DNA of 64,000 bases from Archangium violaceum Cb vi76 (GCF_000733295.1 NZ_JPMI01000109.1:124001-188000); one strand, 5' to 3'. Numbered from the stretch's first letter, positions 12,218 to 21,406 are shown. Notes: a model not told the origin generated them from the sequence alone. Numbers and translations: made by a program.

Positions 12218-12700
12218 ATGCCCCGTGAGGCGTCCGCCGGAGGAATAGTCATCCGAGAGCAGGGGGGCGAGCTGGAGGTGGCCGTCATCCGGCCCCACGG
12301 CCGCTCCCTGTGGGCGCTTCCCAAGGGCCATGTGGACCCGGGGGAGACGCCCGAGCAGACGGCCGTGCGCGAGGTGTGGGAGGAGACGGGGCTGAAGGCC
12401 ACGCTCGTCGCGCCGCTGGGGGAGATCCGCTACGTCTACCAGTTCCGCGGCCAGCGCATCTTCAAGCGCGTGCACTTCTACCTGTTCCGCTACCAGTCCG
12501 GGGTGCTGGGGGACATCCAGCACGCGGGGCACCGGGTGGAGGTGGACGAGACGCGGTGGGTCCCCCTGGCGCGGGTGGCGGCACTGCTGGGCTACAAGGG
12601 CGAGAAGGCCATCGCCGCGCGCGCGGCCAGGATGCTGCTGCGCGCGGGGGCCAGCCTCGCCCTGTCCGGGCTGTTACGCCCGGAGGGCTCCGGCGACTAG
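12218..12700 (+). CDS. Nudix (NUDIX) hydrolase
   Basis: This protein of about 160 residues carries a full Nudix box: G-H-V-D-P-G-E then REVWEETGL (Gx5Ex7REUxEExGU), near residues 35-57. The family hydrolyses nucleoside diphosphates linked to another group, using Mg2+ at the box glutamates; the substrate cannot be read from sequence. ATG 12218 is chosen; an in-frame GTG sits two codons upstream. The last bases overlap the stop of convergent rpoZ. Confidence 0.92.
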   Translation: MPREASAGGIVIREQGGELEVAVIRPHGRSLWALPKGHVDPGETPEQTAVREVWEETGLKATLVAPLGEIRYVYQFRGQRIFKRVHFYLFRYQSGVLGDIQHAGHRVEVDETRWVPLARVAALLGYKGEKAIAARAARMLLRAGASLALSGLLRPEGSGD

Positions 12701-12942
12701 GCGCCGTTGGCCTTCTCGGACGCGGCGTACTTGCCGGTGAGGGCCTCGCGCACGTCCCGGTCGAACTTCACGTGGCCGGTGGCCACCTCGCGCAGGGAGA
12801 GCACGGGCGGCTTGTTCTTCGAGGTGTCGATGATGGGGCGGGCGCCGGCCATGAGCTGACGGGCACGCTTGGCCGCCAGCAGCACGAGCGCGAAGCGGTT
12901 GTCGACCAGGGGGAGGCAGTCTTCGACTGTGACGCGAGCCAT
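12697..12942 (-). CDS. rpoZ: RNA polymerase omega subunit
   Basis: An 81-residue protein with the omega signature: [21 protein letters not shown] at the start, then RARQLMAG and a conserved REVATGHV segment. Omega assists assembly and stability of the RNA polymerase core by clasping the beta-prime subunit. It is a single gene, overlapping the 3' end of the convergent Nudix gene by 4 bp. Confidence 0.96.
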   Translation of the reverse strand: MARVTVEDCLPLVDNRFALVLLAAKRARQLMAGARPIIDTSKNKPPVLSLREVATGHVKFDRDVREALTGKYAASEKANGA

Positions 12943-13137
12943 GGTGGGAAACGTCCTTCGCTAAGTACTGGGTGAAGAAGGAATTCAACCTAGAGAGGGA
13001 CCCCTACCGAGTCAAGGAAGGATGACGCGCCCCGTGGGGCAGGGGAAGGGACGCGGGTGCTCGGCTGCCTGTGTGCTAGCCTTGTTGAGCCCTGAACGGC
13101 TCACCCGGCTGTCGCCGCCCTGGACCTCGCCCTCCCC

Positions 13138-14514
13138 GTGAACTCCCTCCCCCGAGCCACCGAGACCGAGCTGGAGCAGCCCGAACCCGCCCCCCGGGGG
13201 GGCGTGTGGAGCCCCCGTGTCGTCTGGGTGCTCTGCGTGGTCGTCCTGGCCTTCTGGGGGGTGGATTCCCTCTACCTGGGCTACTTCAGTCCCTGGATGC
13301 TGGGCATCCGCGTCGTGTGGGCCACGAGCCTGCTGGGCTACACGTACCTGATCCGTGGGGCGCCCCTGTCCTGGGTGACCCCGCTCACCGACCTGAACGT
13401 GTTGCTCTCCACGCTCTGCGTCCTGGGGCTCTCCGTGGAGACGGGCGGCGTGGACGGCCCCTACTTCGTCATGGTGCCCGTCCTGCCGATGGCCATCACC
13501 CTCATCTACCGGCGGCACGTGCGATCCGTGTTCGTCTGCGGCGGGGTGGGGCTCACCGGGACCGCCCTGCTCTTGTGGCGGGACGGCCACACCCCCATCC
13601 AGGCGTTCACCTGGCTCTCGGTGGTGGGGGGAATCGTCCTGCTCGCGGCGTACTTCTCCTACCAGACGTTCCATGCCCTGCGGGCCGAGCAGGAGGCCCG
13701 GATCGAGCGGGCCCGCCGCGAGTCACTCGAGGCGCTGGCCTTCAGCGAGCACCGCCGGGCCCAGTCGGAGAAGCTGGCCATCGTCGGGCGGCTGGCGTCG
13801 GGCGTGGCGCATGAGATCAACAACCCGCTCGCCTACGTGGGCTCCAACGTCAACTTCGTGCACACCGAGCTGCTGGAGGCGCGGGAGTTCGATCGGGAGG
13901 AGCTGGCCGAGGTGCTCGCGGAGACGCGCGTGGGCATCCAGCACATCCGGCAGATCGTCTCGGACCTGAGGGGCTTCGCCCGCATGGACGACAACGAGCC
14001 CATGGCGTGCTCGCTGGCGGACGTGGCGGCCGATGCCCTGAAGCTGGCCTCGCTCCGGTTGAAGCACGTGTCGTTCCTGCAGGTGGACGTGCCCGCGGAC
14101 CTGCCGGAGATCTTCGCCGTGCGGCAGCGGCTGGTGCAGGTGGTGCTCAACCTGCTGATCAACGCCGGAGACGTGCTGGAGTCCCACCCGGTGCCGGGCA
14201 GCGAGGTGCGGTTGATCGGCCGCGCCGAGCAGGAGCGCGTGGTGCTGCTCGTCGAGGACAACGGACCCGGCTTCTCCCCCGAGGTGCTGTCCCGGCTCTT
14301 CGAGGCCTTCTTCACCACCAAGAGCCCCGACAAGGGCACCGGCCTGGGCCTCACCCTGTCACGCGAGCTGGTGGAGCAGTTCGGCGGCGCGCTCTCCGCC
14401 AGCAACCGCCCGGAGGGCGGGGCACGTCTGCGCATCGAGTTCCCCATGCACCGGGCCGGACTATCGGAGAAGCCTTCCCGCGAGGCGGAGGGTCGCGAGC
14501 GCGGAGCCGCCTGA
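13138..14514 (+). CDS. Membrane sensor histidine kinase
   Basis: A 458-residue kinase begins at a GTG start and has four to six hydrophobic segments between residues about 28 and 175 in place of a large sensor domain. A short coiled coil (about 178-210), the phosphoacceptor His225 in SGVAHEINNPL, and an HATPase_c domain with NLLINAGD, DNGPGF, LFEAFFTTK and GTGLGL follow. It has no fused or adjacent response regulator, which is common for myxobacterial orphan kinases. The signal is unknown. The downstream LivK-like gene begins 108 nt later, after a perfect inverted repeat at 14542-14564. Confidence 0.93.
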   Translation: MNSLPRATETELEQPEPAPRGGVWSPRVVWVLCVVVLAFWGVDSLYLGYFSPWMLGIRVVWATSLLGYTYLIRGAPLSWVTPLTDLNVLLSTLCVLGLSVETGGVDGPYFVMVPVLPMAITLIYRRHVRSVFVCGGVGLTGTALLLWRDGHTPIQAFTWLSVVGGIVLLAAYFSYQTFHALRAEQEARIERARRESLEALAFSEHRRAQSEKLAIVGRLASGVAHEINNPLAYVGSNVNFVHTELLEAREFDREELAEVLAETRVGIQHIRQIVSDLRGFARMDDNEPMACSLADVAADALKLASLRLKHVSFLQVDVPADLPEIFAVRQRLVQVVLNLLINAGDVLESHPVPGSEVRLIGRAEQERVVLLVEDNGPGFSPEVLSRLFEAFFTTKSPDKGTGLGLTLSRELVEQFGGALSASNRPEGGARLRIEFPMHRAGLSEKPSREAEGRERGAA

Positions 14515-14541
14515 GCGTGCTCCCGGTCGCGCTCTTCACGA

Positions 14542-14564
14542 ACTTGTCCAACAGTTGGACAAGT
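14542..14564. promoter_or_regulatory. Perfect 10-bp inverted repeat, candidate operator
   Basis: ACTTGTCCAA (14542-14551), spacer CAG, and its exact reverse complement (14555-14564) lie 58 bp before the start of the LivK-like gene and 27 bp after the kinase stop. The symmetric 23-bp site looks like a dimeric regulator site. It could equally fold as an RNA hairpin, but it is not GC-rich as the terminators here are. Confidence 0.5.
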
Positions 14565-14622
14565 CTGGCGGGACCGTGCCCGCCGGAGGCGTCCGTGACA
14601 GAGTGCGCCCCTCGAGAGCCCC

Positions 14623-15801
14623 ATGCACCGCCTCCTTCCCCTGTTCGCCGCCGTCGCCTTGAGTTCCCTCGCCTGCGAGCGGAAGTCCCCACCGCCGCCG
14701 CCCTCCGCTCCCGCCACGTCGGAGCAGCGCGTGCCGGCACGGGAGGGGCCCATCGTCATCGGCATGCTGGGGAGCCTCACGGGCTCGGAGGCCTCGTTCG
14801 GCACGGTGGTGCGCGATGGCATCCAGTTCGCCGTGGAGCAGGTGAACGCCGCGGGCGGGGTGAAGGGCCGCCAGGTGGAGCTCCGCGCCTATGACACCCA
14901 GGGCAAGCTCGAGGAGTCCGTGGCCGCGGCCAAACGCCTCCTCACCCAGGACAAGGTGGTGCTCATCCTCGGAGACGTGACGTCGTCCGGCTCGCTGGCC
15001 ATCGCCGACGCGGTGCAGGCCGCCCGGGTGCCCATGGTGACTCCCTCGTCCACCCACCCGGAGGTGACGAAGAAGGGCGACTTCATCTTCCGCACCTGCT
15101 TCATCGATCCCTTCCAGGGCGGTGCCATGGCCCGCTTCGCCCGGGAGAACCTGAAGCTCGAGCGTGTGGCGGTGCTGCACGACAGCAAGAACGCCTCCTC
15201 GCTCGGCCTGAGCGAGGCCTTCATCGCGGCCTTCCAGAAGCTGGGCGGGACGGTGGTGGCGGTGGAGAGCTACGCGAAGGGGGACTCGGACTACCGCGCG
15301 CCGCTGCTGGCGGTGAAGAAGGCGAAGCCCCAGGCCCTGTATCTGCCGGGTTTCTACAGCGAGGTGGGCGTCATCGCCCGTCAGGCGCGCGAGATGGGCC
15401 TGACCCTGCCGCTGCTGGGCGGGGATGGCTGGGAGTCGGACCGCATCTTCGAGCTCGCGGGCGGCGCGCTGGAGGGCGCCTCCTACTCGTCCCACTACGC
15501 CGAGGACAACCCCGCCTCCGAGCTCCAGCGCTTCATCACCTCGTTCCGCGAGCGCTATGGCCGCTCTCCCGAGGCCGCCTCCGCGCTGGGCTACGACGCG
15601 GCGAAGGTGGCGCTCGCGGCCATCGAGCGGGCGAAGTCGCTCTCCGGCCCGGACATCCGCGACGCGCTCGCGGCCACCAAGGATCACCCTGGCGCCACGG
15701 GCTCCCTCACCCTGGACGCGGACCGCAACCCGGTGAAACCCGCCGTCATCCTCACGATTCGCGAAGGCAAACGCCGGTTCGCCGCCGCCGTGACACCTTG
15801 A
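14623..15801 (+). CDS. LivK/amide-type periplasmic binding lipoprotein
   Basis: A 392-residue protein with the lipobox LSSLAC (Cys18), then a Pro-rich linker and a type 1 periplasmic binding fold. Typical features include IGMLGSLTGSEASFG at the start of the domain, ILGDVTSSGSLAIADAV, VPMVTPSSTHPEVT and RTCFIDPFQG. Such proteins bind branched-chain amino acids, amides or similar ligands, for ABC uptake or for sensing. No permease or ATPase genes are adjacent, so it may serve a distant transporter or the neighbouring orphan kinase; that is speculation. Confidence 0.9.
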   Translation: MHRLLPLFAAVALSSLACERKSPPPPPSAPATSEQRVPAREGPIVIGMLGSLTGSEASFGTVVRDGIQFAVEQVNAAGGVKGRQVELRAYDTQGKLEESVAAAKRLLTQDKVVLILGDVTSSGSLAIADAVQAARVPMVTPSSTHPEVTKKGDFIFRTCFIDPFQGGAMARFARENLKLERVAVLHDSKNASSLGLSEAFIAAFQKLGGTVVAVESYAKGDSDYRAPLLAVKKAKPQALYLPGFYSEVGVIARQAREMGLTLPLLGGDGWESDRIFELAGGALEGASYSSHYAEDNPASELQRFITSFRERYGRSPEAASALGYDAAKVALAAIERAKSLSGPDIRDALAATKDHPGATGSLTLDADRNPVKPAVILTIREGKRRFAAAVTP

Positions 15802-15845
15802 GCCTTCTCGAGCCCCGCGGCCTCACGGTCGTCTTCCTGGCTCTC

Positions 15846-16394
15846 TCACAGACAGGCGGCGTAGGGGTGGGACAGGTCCGGGTAGCACTGGGCGCCGAAC
15901 AGGCGCGCGAAAGAGACGTGGATGCGCCGCGTCTCGTGAGCCCGGCGCCGCACGCGGATTTCGAAACGCACCGGCGTGCTCACGGGCAGGGTGTTGCTCA
16001 CCTCTCCATAGAAGGACTCCGTCAAGCGGACGTTGCGCACGGTGTGGTCAATCCAGTTCGTGCCGTCGTGGAGCTGCAACGCCAACTGGCCATCATCCAC
16101 GCTGTCGGAGGGACCGGAAGCGCTGGCGGCATCCACGTCCATCTGGACCGAACCGCGAACGCGTCCGGGCTGGAGGTGGGTGTAGAAGCCATCGAGGTAC
16201 CCGATGACCTGATGGCCCGAGCCGGGTTCGATCAGTACGTCCTCTCCGGCGGACAGCTCCACCTCGTAGCCATGGGTCGCGGCGGACTGTTGCAGGGCCG
16301 CGCCCCGGGTCTTGGGGTTGGTGGTGGAAGACTGCTCGGCGCCACAACCAGACACGAGAAGGGCACACAGAGAGAGAATGAGGTTCTTGGACAA
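15846..16394 (-). CDS. Lipoprotein of unknown function, 182 aa
   Basis: Starting at TTG 16394, with AAGGA about 10 nt upstream, the product has a signal peptide LSKNLILSLCALLVSGCG with the lipobox VSGC. The mature part is beta-rich (YEVELSAGEDVLIEPG, GYLDGFYTHLQPG). It ends in a Cys-containing segment AQCYPDLSHPYAACL. No domain is recognised. The frame is open for 166 further codons upstream, but those have no signal sequence or coding character. It converges with the LivK-like gene. The 16395-16737 interval behind it holds nothing I recognise. Confidence 0.7.
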   Translation of the reverse strand: MSKNLILSLCALLVSGCGAEQSSTTNPKTRGAALQQSAATHGYEVELSAGEDVLIEPGSGHQVIGYLDGFYTHLQPGRVRGSVQMDVDAASASGPSDSVDDGQLALQLHDGTNWIDHTVRNVRLTESFYGEVSNTLPVSTPVRFEIRVRRRAHETRRIHVSFARLFGAQCYPDLSHPYAACL

Positions 16395-16737
16395 GAGGCG
16401 GGTCCTTGGGATTGAGAATCGGGTGGTGAGAGGGAATGGGTCCGGGCGCGCACCGCGCGCCACCGGCCCCCCCTCGACGAAAACCGCTCGAAAATCCTGA
16501 CAAGACTGCGCAATACCTGGCTCGCTGAAGACCGCCAGCGGGAGGCGTAGCACCAGGCCGGATGACTTCGCCGCCGAGGTGCTTACGGACGGCACCGTGC
16601 TCGGGTGGAGTCTTGCATCGGAGCTCGTCCTCGTTGAGCGTCGGTTCGTGTCTCCACGCCCCTCCGAGTCGTCCCGCTGTTCGCACTCCTCCCTTGGTGG
16701 GACGGCATTGAGCGCGGGCACGGGTTCTCCACCGCCT

Positions 16738-17718
16738 CGCGTCCTCGCCGACGTCTTCGCACGCACGCGCGTCCATGATGGGGCGTTCGTGCTTGGCGCC
16801 GCGCTGTTCACCGCGTTGCTCGCGCAGGTTGCCATCGCGGTGCCGGGCTCCCCGGTGCCCATCACGGGCCAGACGCTCGCGGTCGTCCTCACGGCCGCCG
16901 CGCTCGGGCCCGTGCGTGGCGTGGCCGGGCAGCTCGCCTACGTCCTGCTCGGGGCGGCGGGACTGCCGTTCTACTCCAAGGGGGCCATCCAGCGGGCCGC
17001 GCTCACCCGGCGCGAGGAGCTGCTGCCCCTCGCCGCCGGGGTGGCGGCGAGCACCGGCGCCACCTTCGAGGTGCTCGGCTTGGACCGGGCGCTGGAGTTC
17101 GCCGTCCTGGAGCTGCCCTATTACTTCTGGCAGGTCGGAAGCCAGACCCTCTGTCCGACGATTCCGGCCCCGGACGCGCCCACCTCGGCGCTCTTCGACT
17201 TCATCCAGCGCTACACGTACTTCACCGACAGCTTCGGGGACGCGGGGCTCCAGTCACTCGCGCCCTACTCCTACCAGGCGGCCACGCAGATTGGCGCGCT
17301 GCGCTACGCGGAGCACCACCTGCACGGGCTGCTGCGCTACCCACGGCAGGACCTCCCCGCCCACCTGCCGCCGCTCGGCGTGCAGAAGCGGTTCGATGTC
17401 ACCGCCATGTCGCGCGTGGGGCACTGGGTGCGCAACTCGGGCCAGCGGATGCTGTTCCTCTACGGCGAGGACGACCCGTGGTTCTCCGTCCCCTTCGAGG
17501 TGCGTGAGTCGAATGACTCGCTGCGCTTCGTCGTGCCCCGCGGCAACCACGGCGCGCGCCTCGCGCAGCTCCCCGAGCCCGAGCGCACCGCCGCCCTCGA
17601 TCACCTCTTCCAGTGGGCCGGTCTGGATCCTTCCGCGGCCCGACAGGGTCTGCGCGTGCCCGAGGCCGGCACCTGGTCGCAGGAGGACTCCCTCGAGCCC
17701 GCGCACCGGCCGCTGTAG
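16738..17718 (+). pseudogene. Chimeric relic: BioY N-terminal piece fused in frame to S28-type peptidase C-terminal piece
   Basis: One open frame joins two unrelated families. About 16738-16980 encodes the first third of a BioY biotin transporter (PVPITGQTLAVVLTAAALGP, GQLAYVLLGAAGLP). From about 16985 the frame continues as the C-terminal half of a secreted S28/PS-10 tripeptidyl-aminopeptidase-like enzyme (LEFAVLELPYYFWQ, the acidic GEDDPWF segment, PRGNHGARL with the likely catalytic His). The peptidase signal peptide and serine nucleophile region are missing, and BioY lacks most of its membrane helices. The fusion is probably a deletion scar and non-functional. No clear start exists; a long in-frame stretch upstream to 16579 looks non-coding. 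Confidence 0.7.
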
Positions 17719-17789
17719 TCCGGGCTGGGCGAGGCCGCCACGGCGCGGGGGGCGGTCTTCGTCCCCAAGGGGGCGGTCCTCCGGGGCCA

Positions 17790-18215
17790 GTGACTCTTTC
17801 AAGCGGCTCTTCGCGGACCCGCTCTTGCGCTGATTGTCCGCCGCCCTCGACCCGCGCGCCGCGAGCGCCACCTGCACCGGGCTCACCTGCCCGAAGTGGA
17901 GGTACTTGCTCATGTGCGAGACATTCGTCGTCTCCGGGTGCAGTCGGCTCTCCTCGTACTCGGGGAGGTGCTCGGTGAGGATCTTGCGCAGCAGGCGCTT
18001 CGCTTCGCTCGTGTTACCCCGGAAGCGGTGACTCACATGAGGCCGAGGCCCACCAGCAGCGGCAATTTCGCCTCGTTGGCACGCCGGATGGCGTACTCCA
18101 GCGCTGGGTTGAACTCCGCCCGCTGGCTCTGCTGCATCCAGAATGTAGTCGCCGCGCTTCGGCTCGTACGTGTTGAGCCGCTTGATGCGGCCCTCCTCGA
18201 TGCTCCTGCTCGCCC
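17790..18215 (-). pseudogene. Decayed class II DNA photolyase
   Basis: On the minus strand, fragments of a class II CPD photolyase follow in order but in different frames. An N-terminal piece reads RIKRLNTYEPKRGDYIL; after a frameshift comes WMQQSQRAEFNPALEYAI and ANEAKLPLLVGLGLM, then an in-frame TGA. Next is a C-terminal piece with RFRGNTSEAKRLL, LHPETTNVSHMSKYLHFGQ and VQVALAARG. The middle of the protein is deleted. It lies back to back with the 3' end of the BioY/S28 relic, so this is part of the same rearranged patch. Confidence 0.7.
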
Positions 18216-18362
18216 TGGCTCCCTTTTTGTCGCTGGCCTCTTGTTCTCACTCGCGCGGCTGGTCCATCATCCATCCACCTTCTGCGCATCAAAGCTCCAG
18301 CTCACCTCCCGATGCACTTCATGCTCGGAAACGTCTCGCGCCAGAACACACCACTGAAGGTG

Positions 18363-18989
18363 ATGAGGATCCGAGCAGCGCTGATGGGGCTGTGCCTTCT
18401 CGGCTGCGCCAGCGGCCCACATACCGGACAGACAGAGGACTACGGCTTTTTAGGAGACTCCGAAATCGTCTGGGTGCGTGGTCCATGGAAGGACATCCGT
18501 CCCTCGACAGACGTGGATGAAGTCATCGACCAGCTCTGCCCAGCGGTGCTGGCACTCCCCAGAGCGCAGCTGGGCGAATATGGCCAGGAGTACTGCGGCG
18601 TCATCTACTCGTTCGAGGATGGCCTCTACTACGCGAGCATGCCCTCACCCCTGACGAAAGCGGCGCTGGTGGGCCCGAGCAGAAGGAAGTCCTGTTTCTC
18701 ACCAGCGGTGGTGAAGGACCCTCGAGGCCAGCTCGCGCCTCTTGCCGATTTCCACAGCCATCCATGGCCCTCCTCGCCCTTGAGCGAGCCAGACAGACGT
18801 GGGCGAAATCAGCGTTATCGCGTTCGCATCCAGTTCGACACGACCTGCCGCATCCAGAAGCTCGTGCCCTATGTCCGTGAGGCCCGGCCCGGCGAGGTCT
18901 ATGAACGGCAGTCGGGGAACTGGAAGCTCATCGGCTACATCCAACCCGAGAACAAAGACTCGGGCTTCATCACCCCTGTACAGCCATGA
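18363..18989 (+). CDS. Lipoprotein with a JAMM/JAB-type metalloprotease motif
   Basis: A 208-residue product from ATG 18363, starting MRIRAALMGLCLLGCASG, with the lipobox LLGC. The C-terminal half contains HSHPWPSSPLSEPD, which fits the JAMM zinc pattern HxH-x7-S-x2-D exactly; a preceding Glu in EYCGVIY could be the catalytic acid. The overall arrangement resembles DUF4329-like JAB domains found in secreted proteins and polymorphic toxins. It may be an envelope-anchored (iso)peptidase. It is translationally coupled (ATGA overlap) to the next lipoprotein gene. The upstream ATG at 18312 is in frame but lies outside the signal peptide. Confidence 0.75.
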   Translation: MRIRAALMGLCLLGCASGPHTGQTEDYGFLGDSEIVWVRGPWKDIRPSTDVDEVIDQLCPAVLALPRAQLGEYGQEYCGVIYSFEDGLYYASMPSPLTKAALVGPSRRKSCFSPAVVKDPRGQLAPLADFHSHPWPSSPLSEPDRRGRNQRYRVRIQFDTTCRIQKLVPYVREARPGEVYERQSGNWKLIGYIQPENKDSGFITPVQP

Positions 18990-19882
18990 ATACCCATCTG
19001 CACTCTCGGCGCCGTTGGAAGGCGTTCATGGGAAGAGCCGCCGGCCTGATGCTCTGCTGCGCCGTGTCGGGATGCATGACAGCTCGCAGCCCTGTCCGTT
19101 ACGTTCCAGCCGAAGAGGCCGCCTGGTTCAAGTTCGGAAGGGATTTGCCCGAAGAGGGGAGGGTCGAACTTTCCGGTACCCAGGCCGCGGCCATCCAACT
19201 CGCCATGGCGCGTTTCCTCCCGTGGGATGTGCGCCCTCCGTTCGGAGCAACCCGGAGCGACATCTGCACTCTCCAGCGCCAATCCTGGGACGTGGAGACG
19301 GCGCCAGGAAGGGACGGCACCACCCTGGTCCGCTTCTCCCTCGCCCCTGGAGCTTGTTACCGGTGGGGTCCGCCGCTGGACATGGAATCCACCTATGAAG
19401 TGGACATGCGGAACGGGCAACTCCTGGAGAGGGACCCGATGCAGCCTCCTCCCGAGCTTCCCAGGGAAGGACGGCTCCACCTCGAGGGCAACATCGCCGC
19501 GGCCATCCAGCTCGCCCTGGAGGACTTTCTTCCCAGCGAGGCCCCAACGCCCAAGGACACCCGTCCAGAAGAGGCTTGTCTCTACCGGCCCGGCTCCTAT
19601 GACGTCACGGCGGCTCCGGAGCCCACGGGAGTCGTGCAGGTCCGATTCACTGTCGATGAGCGAGCCTGCCAGACGAACGCGCTGTGGGGCTCCTCGGGAG
19701 CCCTGGCCAGCATGGACAGAACCGTTCATGCCGTGGACATCCGCACGATGCGTATTCTCGCTGTCGGCAATCACGCGTACCTGAGACCCGCTGCTCAGAC
19801 TCCAATCGAGGAGAAGCTGGAGAAAGAGAAGCCGGCAGCGAGTGCCCCCAGGAGTGAGCCGGACAAGGTCCAACCGGACTGA
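18986..19882 (+). CDS. Lipoprotein with two tandem homologous halves
   Basis: A 298-residue lipoprotein (lipobox VSGC) whose ATG overlaps the stop of the JAMM lipoprotein by 4 bp. The mature protein is an internal duplication. The first half (about residues 53-152) has LPEEGRVEL, AAAIQLAMARFLP and the Cys pair in DICTLQ and GACYRW. The second (about 156-262) has LPREGRLHL, AAAIQLALEDFLP, EACLYRP and ERACQTN. A charged Lys/Glu/Pro tail ends the protein. No named domain is recognised. Coupling suggests a partner role to the JAMM-motif protein. Confidence 0.78.
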   Translation: MNTHLHSRRRWKAFMGRAAGLMLCCAVSGCMTARSPVRYVPAEEAAWFKFGRDLPEEGRVELSGTQAAAIQLAMARFLPWDVRPPFGATRSDICTLQRQSWDVETAPGRDGTTLVRFSLAPGACYRWGPPLDMESTYEVDMRNGQLLERDPMQPPPELPREGRLHLEGNIAAAIQLALEDFLPSEAPTPKDTRPEEACLYRPGSYDVTAAPEPTGVVQVRFTVDERACQTNALWGSSGALASMDRTVHAVDIRTMRILAVGNHAYLRPAAQTPIEEKLEKEKPAASAPRSEPDKVQPD

Positions 19883-19887
19883 GGTGA

Positions 19888-20115
19888 TTGGCCAGGGCTC
19901 GCCCAGGAAGCGCACCACGGCCTTCTCTCGTGGTACAGGAGAACCCTGTGCGTCTGCCAGCCCGCCAGCGCAGAAGACTGCTCCCTCAAGGGGAGGCGGA
20001 GTTGGGGCAGGAGGAGGAGAGACCGGTCCTGGCTGCGACGGTGGAGTCGAAGAAGGAGCGCACGCCGCGATTGGAGTGGGCAGGGCTGCTGCGCCGGACG
20101 TTCGCGCTGGATGTC
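19888..20115 (+). pseudogene. Remnant of an IS91-like transposase C-terminus
   Basis: An open stretch ends in PRLEWAGLLRRTFALDV (20065-20115), matching the segment just before the terminal zinc-binding CPxC of IS91/ISCR-type transposases. The preceding acidic/proline-rich part also resembles their linker. The zinc site and the rest of the gene are missing, and no terminal repeats are visible. It is a short relic marking past insertion activity between the lipoprotein pair and the dioxygenase. Confidence 0.5.
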
Positions 20116-20141
20116 ACTCGCCAACATGCTGCCCATCTGAT

Positions 20142-20903
20142 TCACATGGAGATGCCCGTTTTGAGAAAACGGCTCGTCGTCATCATGCGCACGTTCTTCG
20201 TCACATTGAGTGACGGAGAGTGCATCACCCGCAGATCCATCAGGAAGACGTCGCCCGCTTTCCCGCAGAACTCGACGACGGAGACGTCCACGCCATGAAT
20301 GGAGTGGGGTTTCATGAGCTTCTCCGCTGAAGCCCGCGGGCCCTCGAACAGCGCCCCGAAGAGCGCATCCTTCCGGAGAACGGCGTGCGCGTTCCCGTTT
20401 CGAGCCTCGGGAACATAGTGAAGGCGGTGCGAGCCCGCGATCGCCAAGGTCGCTCCGCCCCTGGGTTGCAGGTCGTCGATGAGCAGGAAGGCCTGAACTC
20501 CCGGAAGCTCGTCTGTTTTCGGAACGGCGAGGTCGAGATGCCAGTTCAAGCTGCCGAGCGACCATTCTTCTTTGTTGGGGAAGGAGAGAAGAAGCTGCGG
20601 ACGCGGAGCCGCTGCCTTGAGCGGAGCTCCGGCGAGAGCGCTCAGGGTCCCCAGAAGCTCCGCGGAAAACAACCCATCGAGCTCCGGCCCGAGTTTCACC
20701 ATCTGGCTCAGCTTCCCCGTCTGCTGGAAGAAGGGAAGGGATTGGAGCTTCGCCGACGACAGCTTCCCTTTCTCCCGCAGCTTCAGGCGATCCAGCTCGG
20801 CGAGGATGGCATCCTTGACGGCCGCCACCGCTTTCCTGGGAATGAACCCTTTCAGGCCGAGGATTCCCGTCTCCGCGAAGATCTTCCGTTCGGCTTCCGT
20901 CAC
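20142..20903 (-). CDS. Phytanoyl-CoA dioxygenase (PhyH) family protein
   Basis: A 253-residue Fe(II)/2-oxoglutarate dioxygenase-like protein with the iron ligands His-x-Asp in NWHLDLAV and a distal His in RVMHSPSLNVTKNVRM, where the Arg could bind 2-oxoglutarate. The core DDLQPRGGATLAIAGSHRL is typical of PhyH. Substrate unknown; many relatives act in natural-product hydroxylation. The GTG start at 20903 overlaps the TGA of a 25-codon frame ending AFFYYKQYLEALA, probably the tail of a lost upstream gene, so an original coupled partner has been removed. Confidence 0.85.
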   Translation of the reverse strand: MTEAERKIFAETGILGLKGFIPRKAVAAVKDAILAELDRLKLREKGKLSSAKLQSLPFFQQTGKLSQMVKLGPELDGLFSAELLGTLSALAGAPLKAAAPRPQLLLSFPNKEEWSLGSLNWHLDLAVPKTDELPGVQAFLLIDDLQPRGGATLAIAGSHRLHYVPEARNGNAHAVLRKDALFGALFEGPRASAEKLMKPHSIHGVDVSVVEFCGKAGDVFLMDLRVMHSPSLNVTKNVRMMTTSRFLKTGISM

Positions 20904-21007
20904 GCGAGCGCCTCGAGGTACTGCTTGTAGTAGAAGAAGGCGCCAAGGGTGACGCCCGCTTTTGCCGCTGATGTGTTAATCCGGCTTCAGAGACAAAGGA
21001 TACCCCC

Positions 21008-21406
21008 ATGAGCACCAGCACGCTTTCCCAAAAATCAATCTGGACCGGCCGCATCCTGAGTGGGCTTGCCGTCGCGTTCCTGCTCTTCGACGCCGTCATG
21101 AAATTCGTCATGGACAAGCTGCCGCCCGAAGCCCTCGAGGCGGGAGCCGCCCTGCAGTGGCCCATCGAGCGCATGCCGCTGGTCGGCACGATTCTGCTCA
21201 TCTGTCTCGCGTTCTACTTGATTCCCCGGACCGCGATCCTGGGCGCGATCTTGCTCACGGGTTACCTCGGCGGCGCGGTCGCGAGCCACGTGCGCGTGGG
21301 TAACCCGCTCTTCTCGCACACGCTGTTCCCTATCTACGTAGCAGTCTTCATCTGGCTGGGGCTTTTCCTGCGCGATGCGCGGGTACGAAAAATGCTCGAG
21401 CCCTGA
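21008..21406 (+). CDS. DoxX-like family membrane protein
   Basis: A 132-residue protein with four predicted membrane helices (about residues 13-35, 53-70, 74-95, 104-122) and the pattern typical of the DoxX-like family: WTGRILSGLAVAFLLFDAVMK, IERMPLVGTILL, RTAILGAILLTGYLGGA, ASHVRVGNPLFSHTLFPIY. Such proteins lie in the inner membrane; their functions are poorly known. It is a single gene divergent from the PhyH gene; the ATG follows ACCCCC with GGATA upstream. Confidence 0.9.
   Translation: MSTSTLSQKSIWTGRILSGLAVAFLLFDAVMKFVMDKLPPEALEAGAALQWPIERMPLVGTILLICLAFYLIPRTAILGAILLTGYLGGAVASHVRVGNPLFSHTLFPIYVAVFIWLGLFLRDARVRKMLEP

Noticed and set aside
13012-13674. Open frame upstream of rpoZ on the minus strand
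   Set aside because: Gly/His/Gln-rich antisense of the histidine kinase N-terminus.
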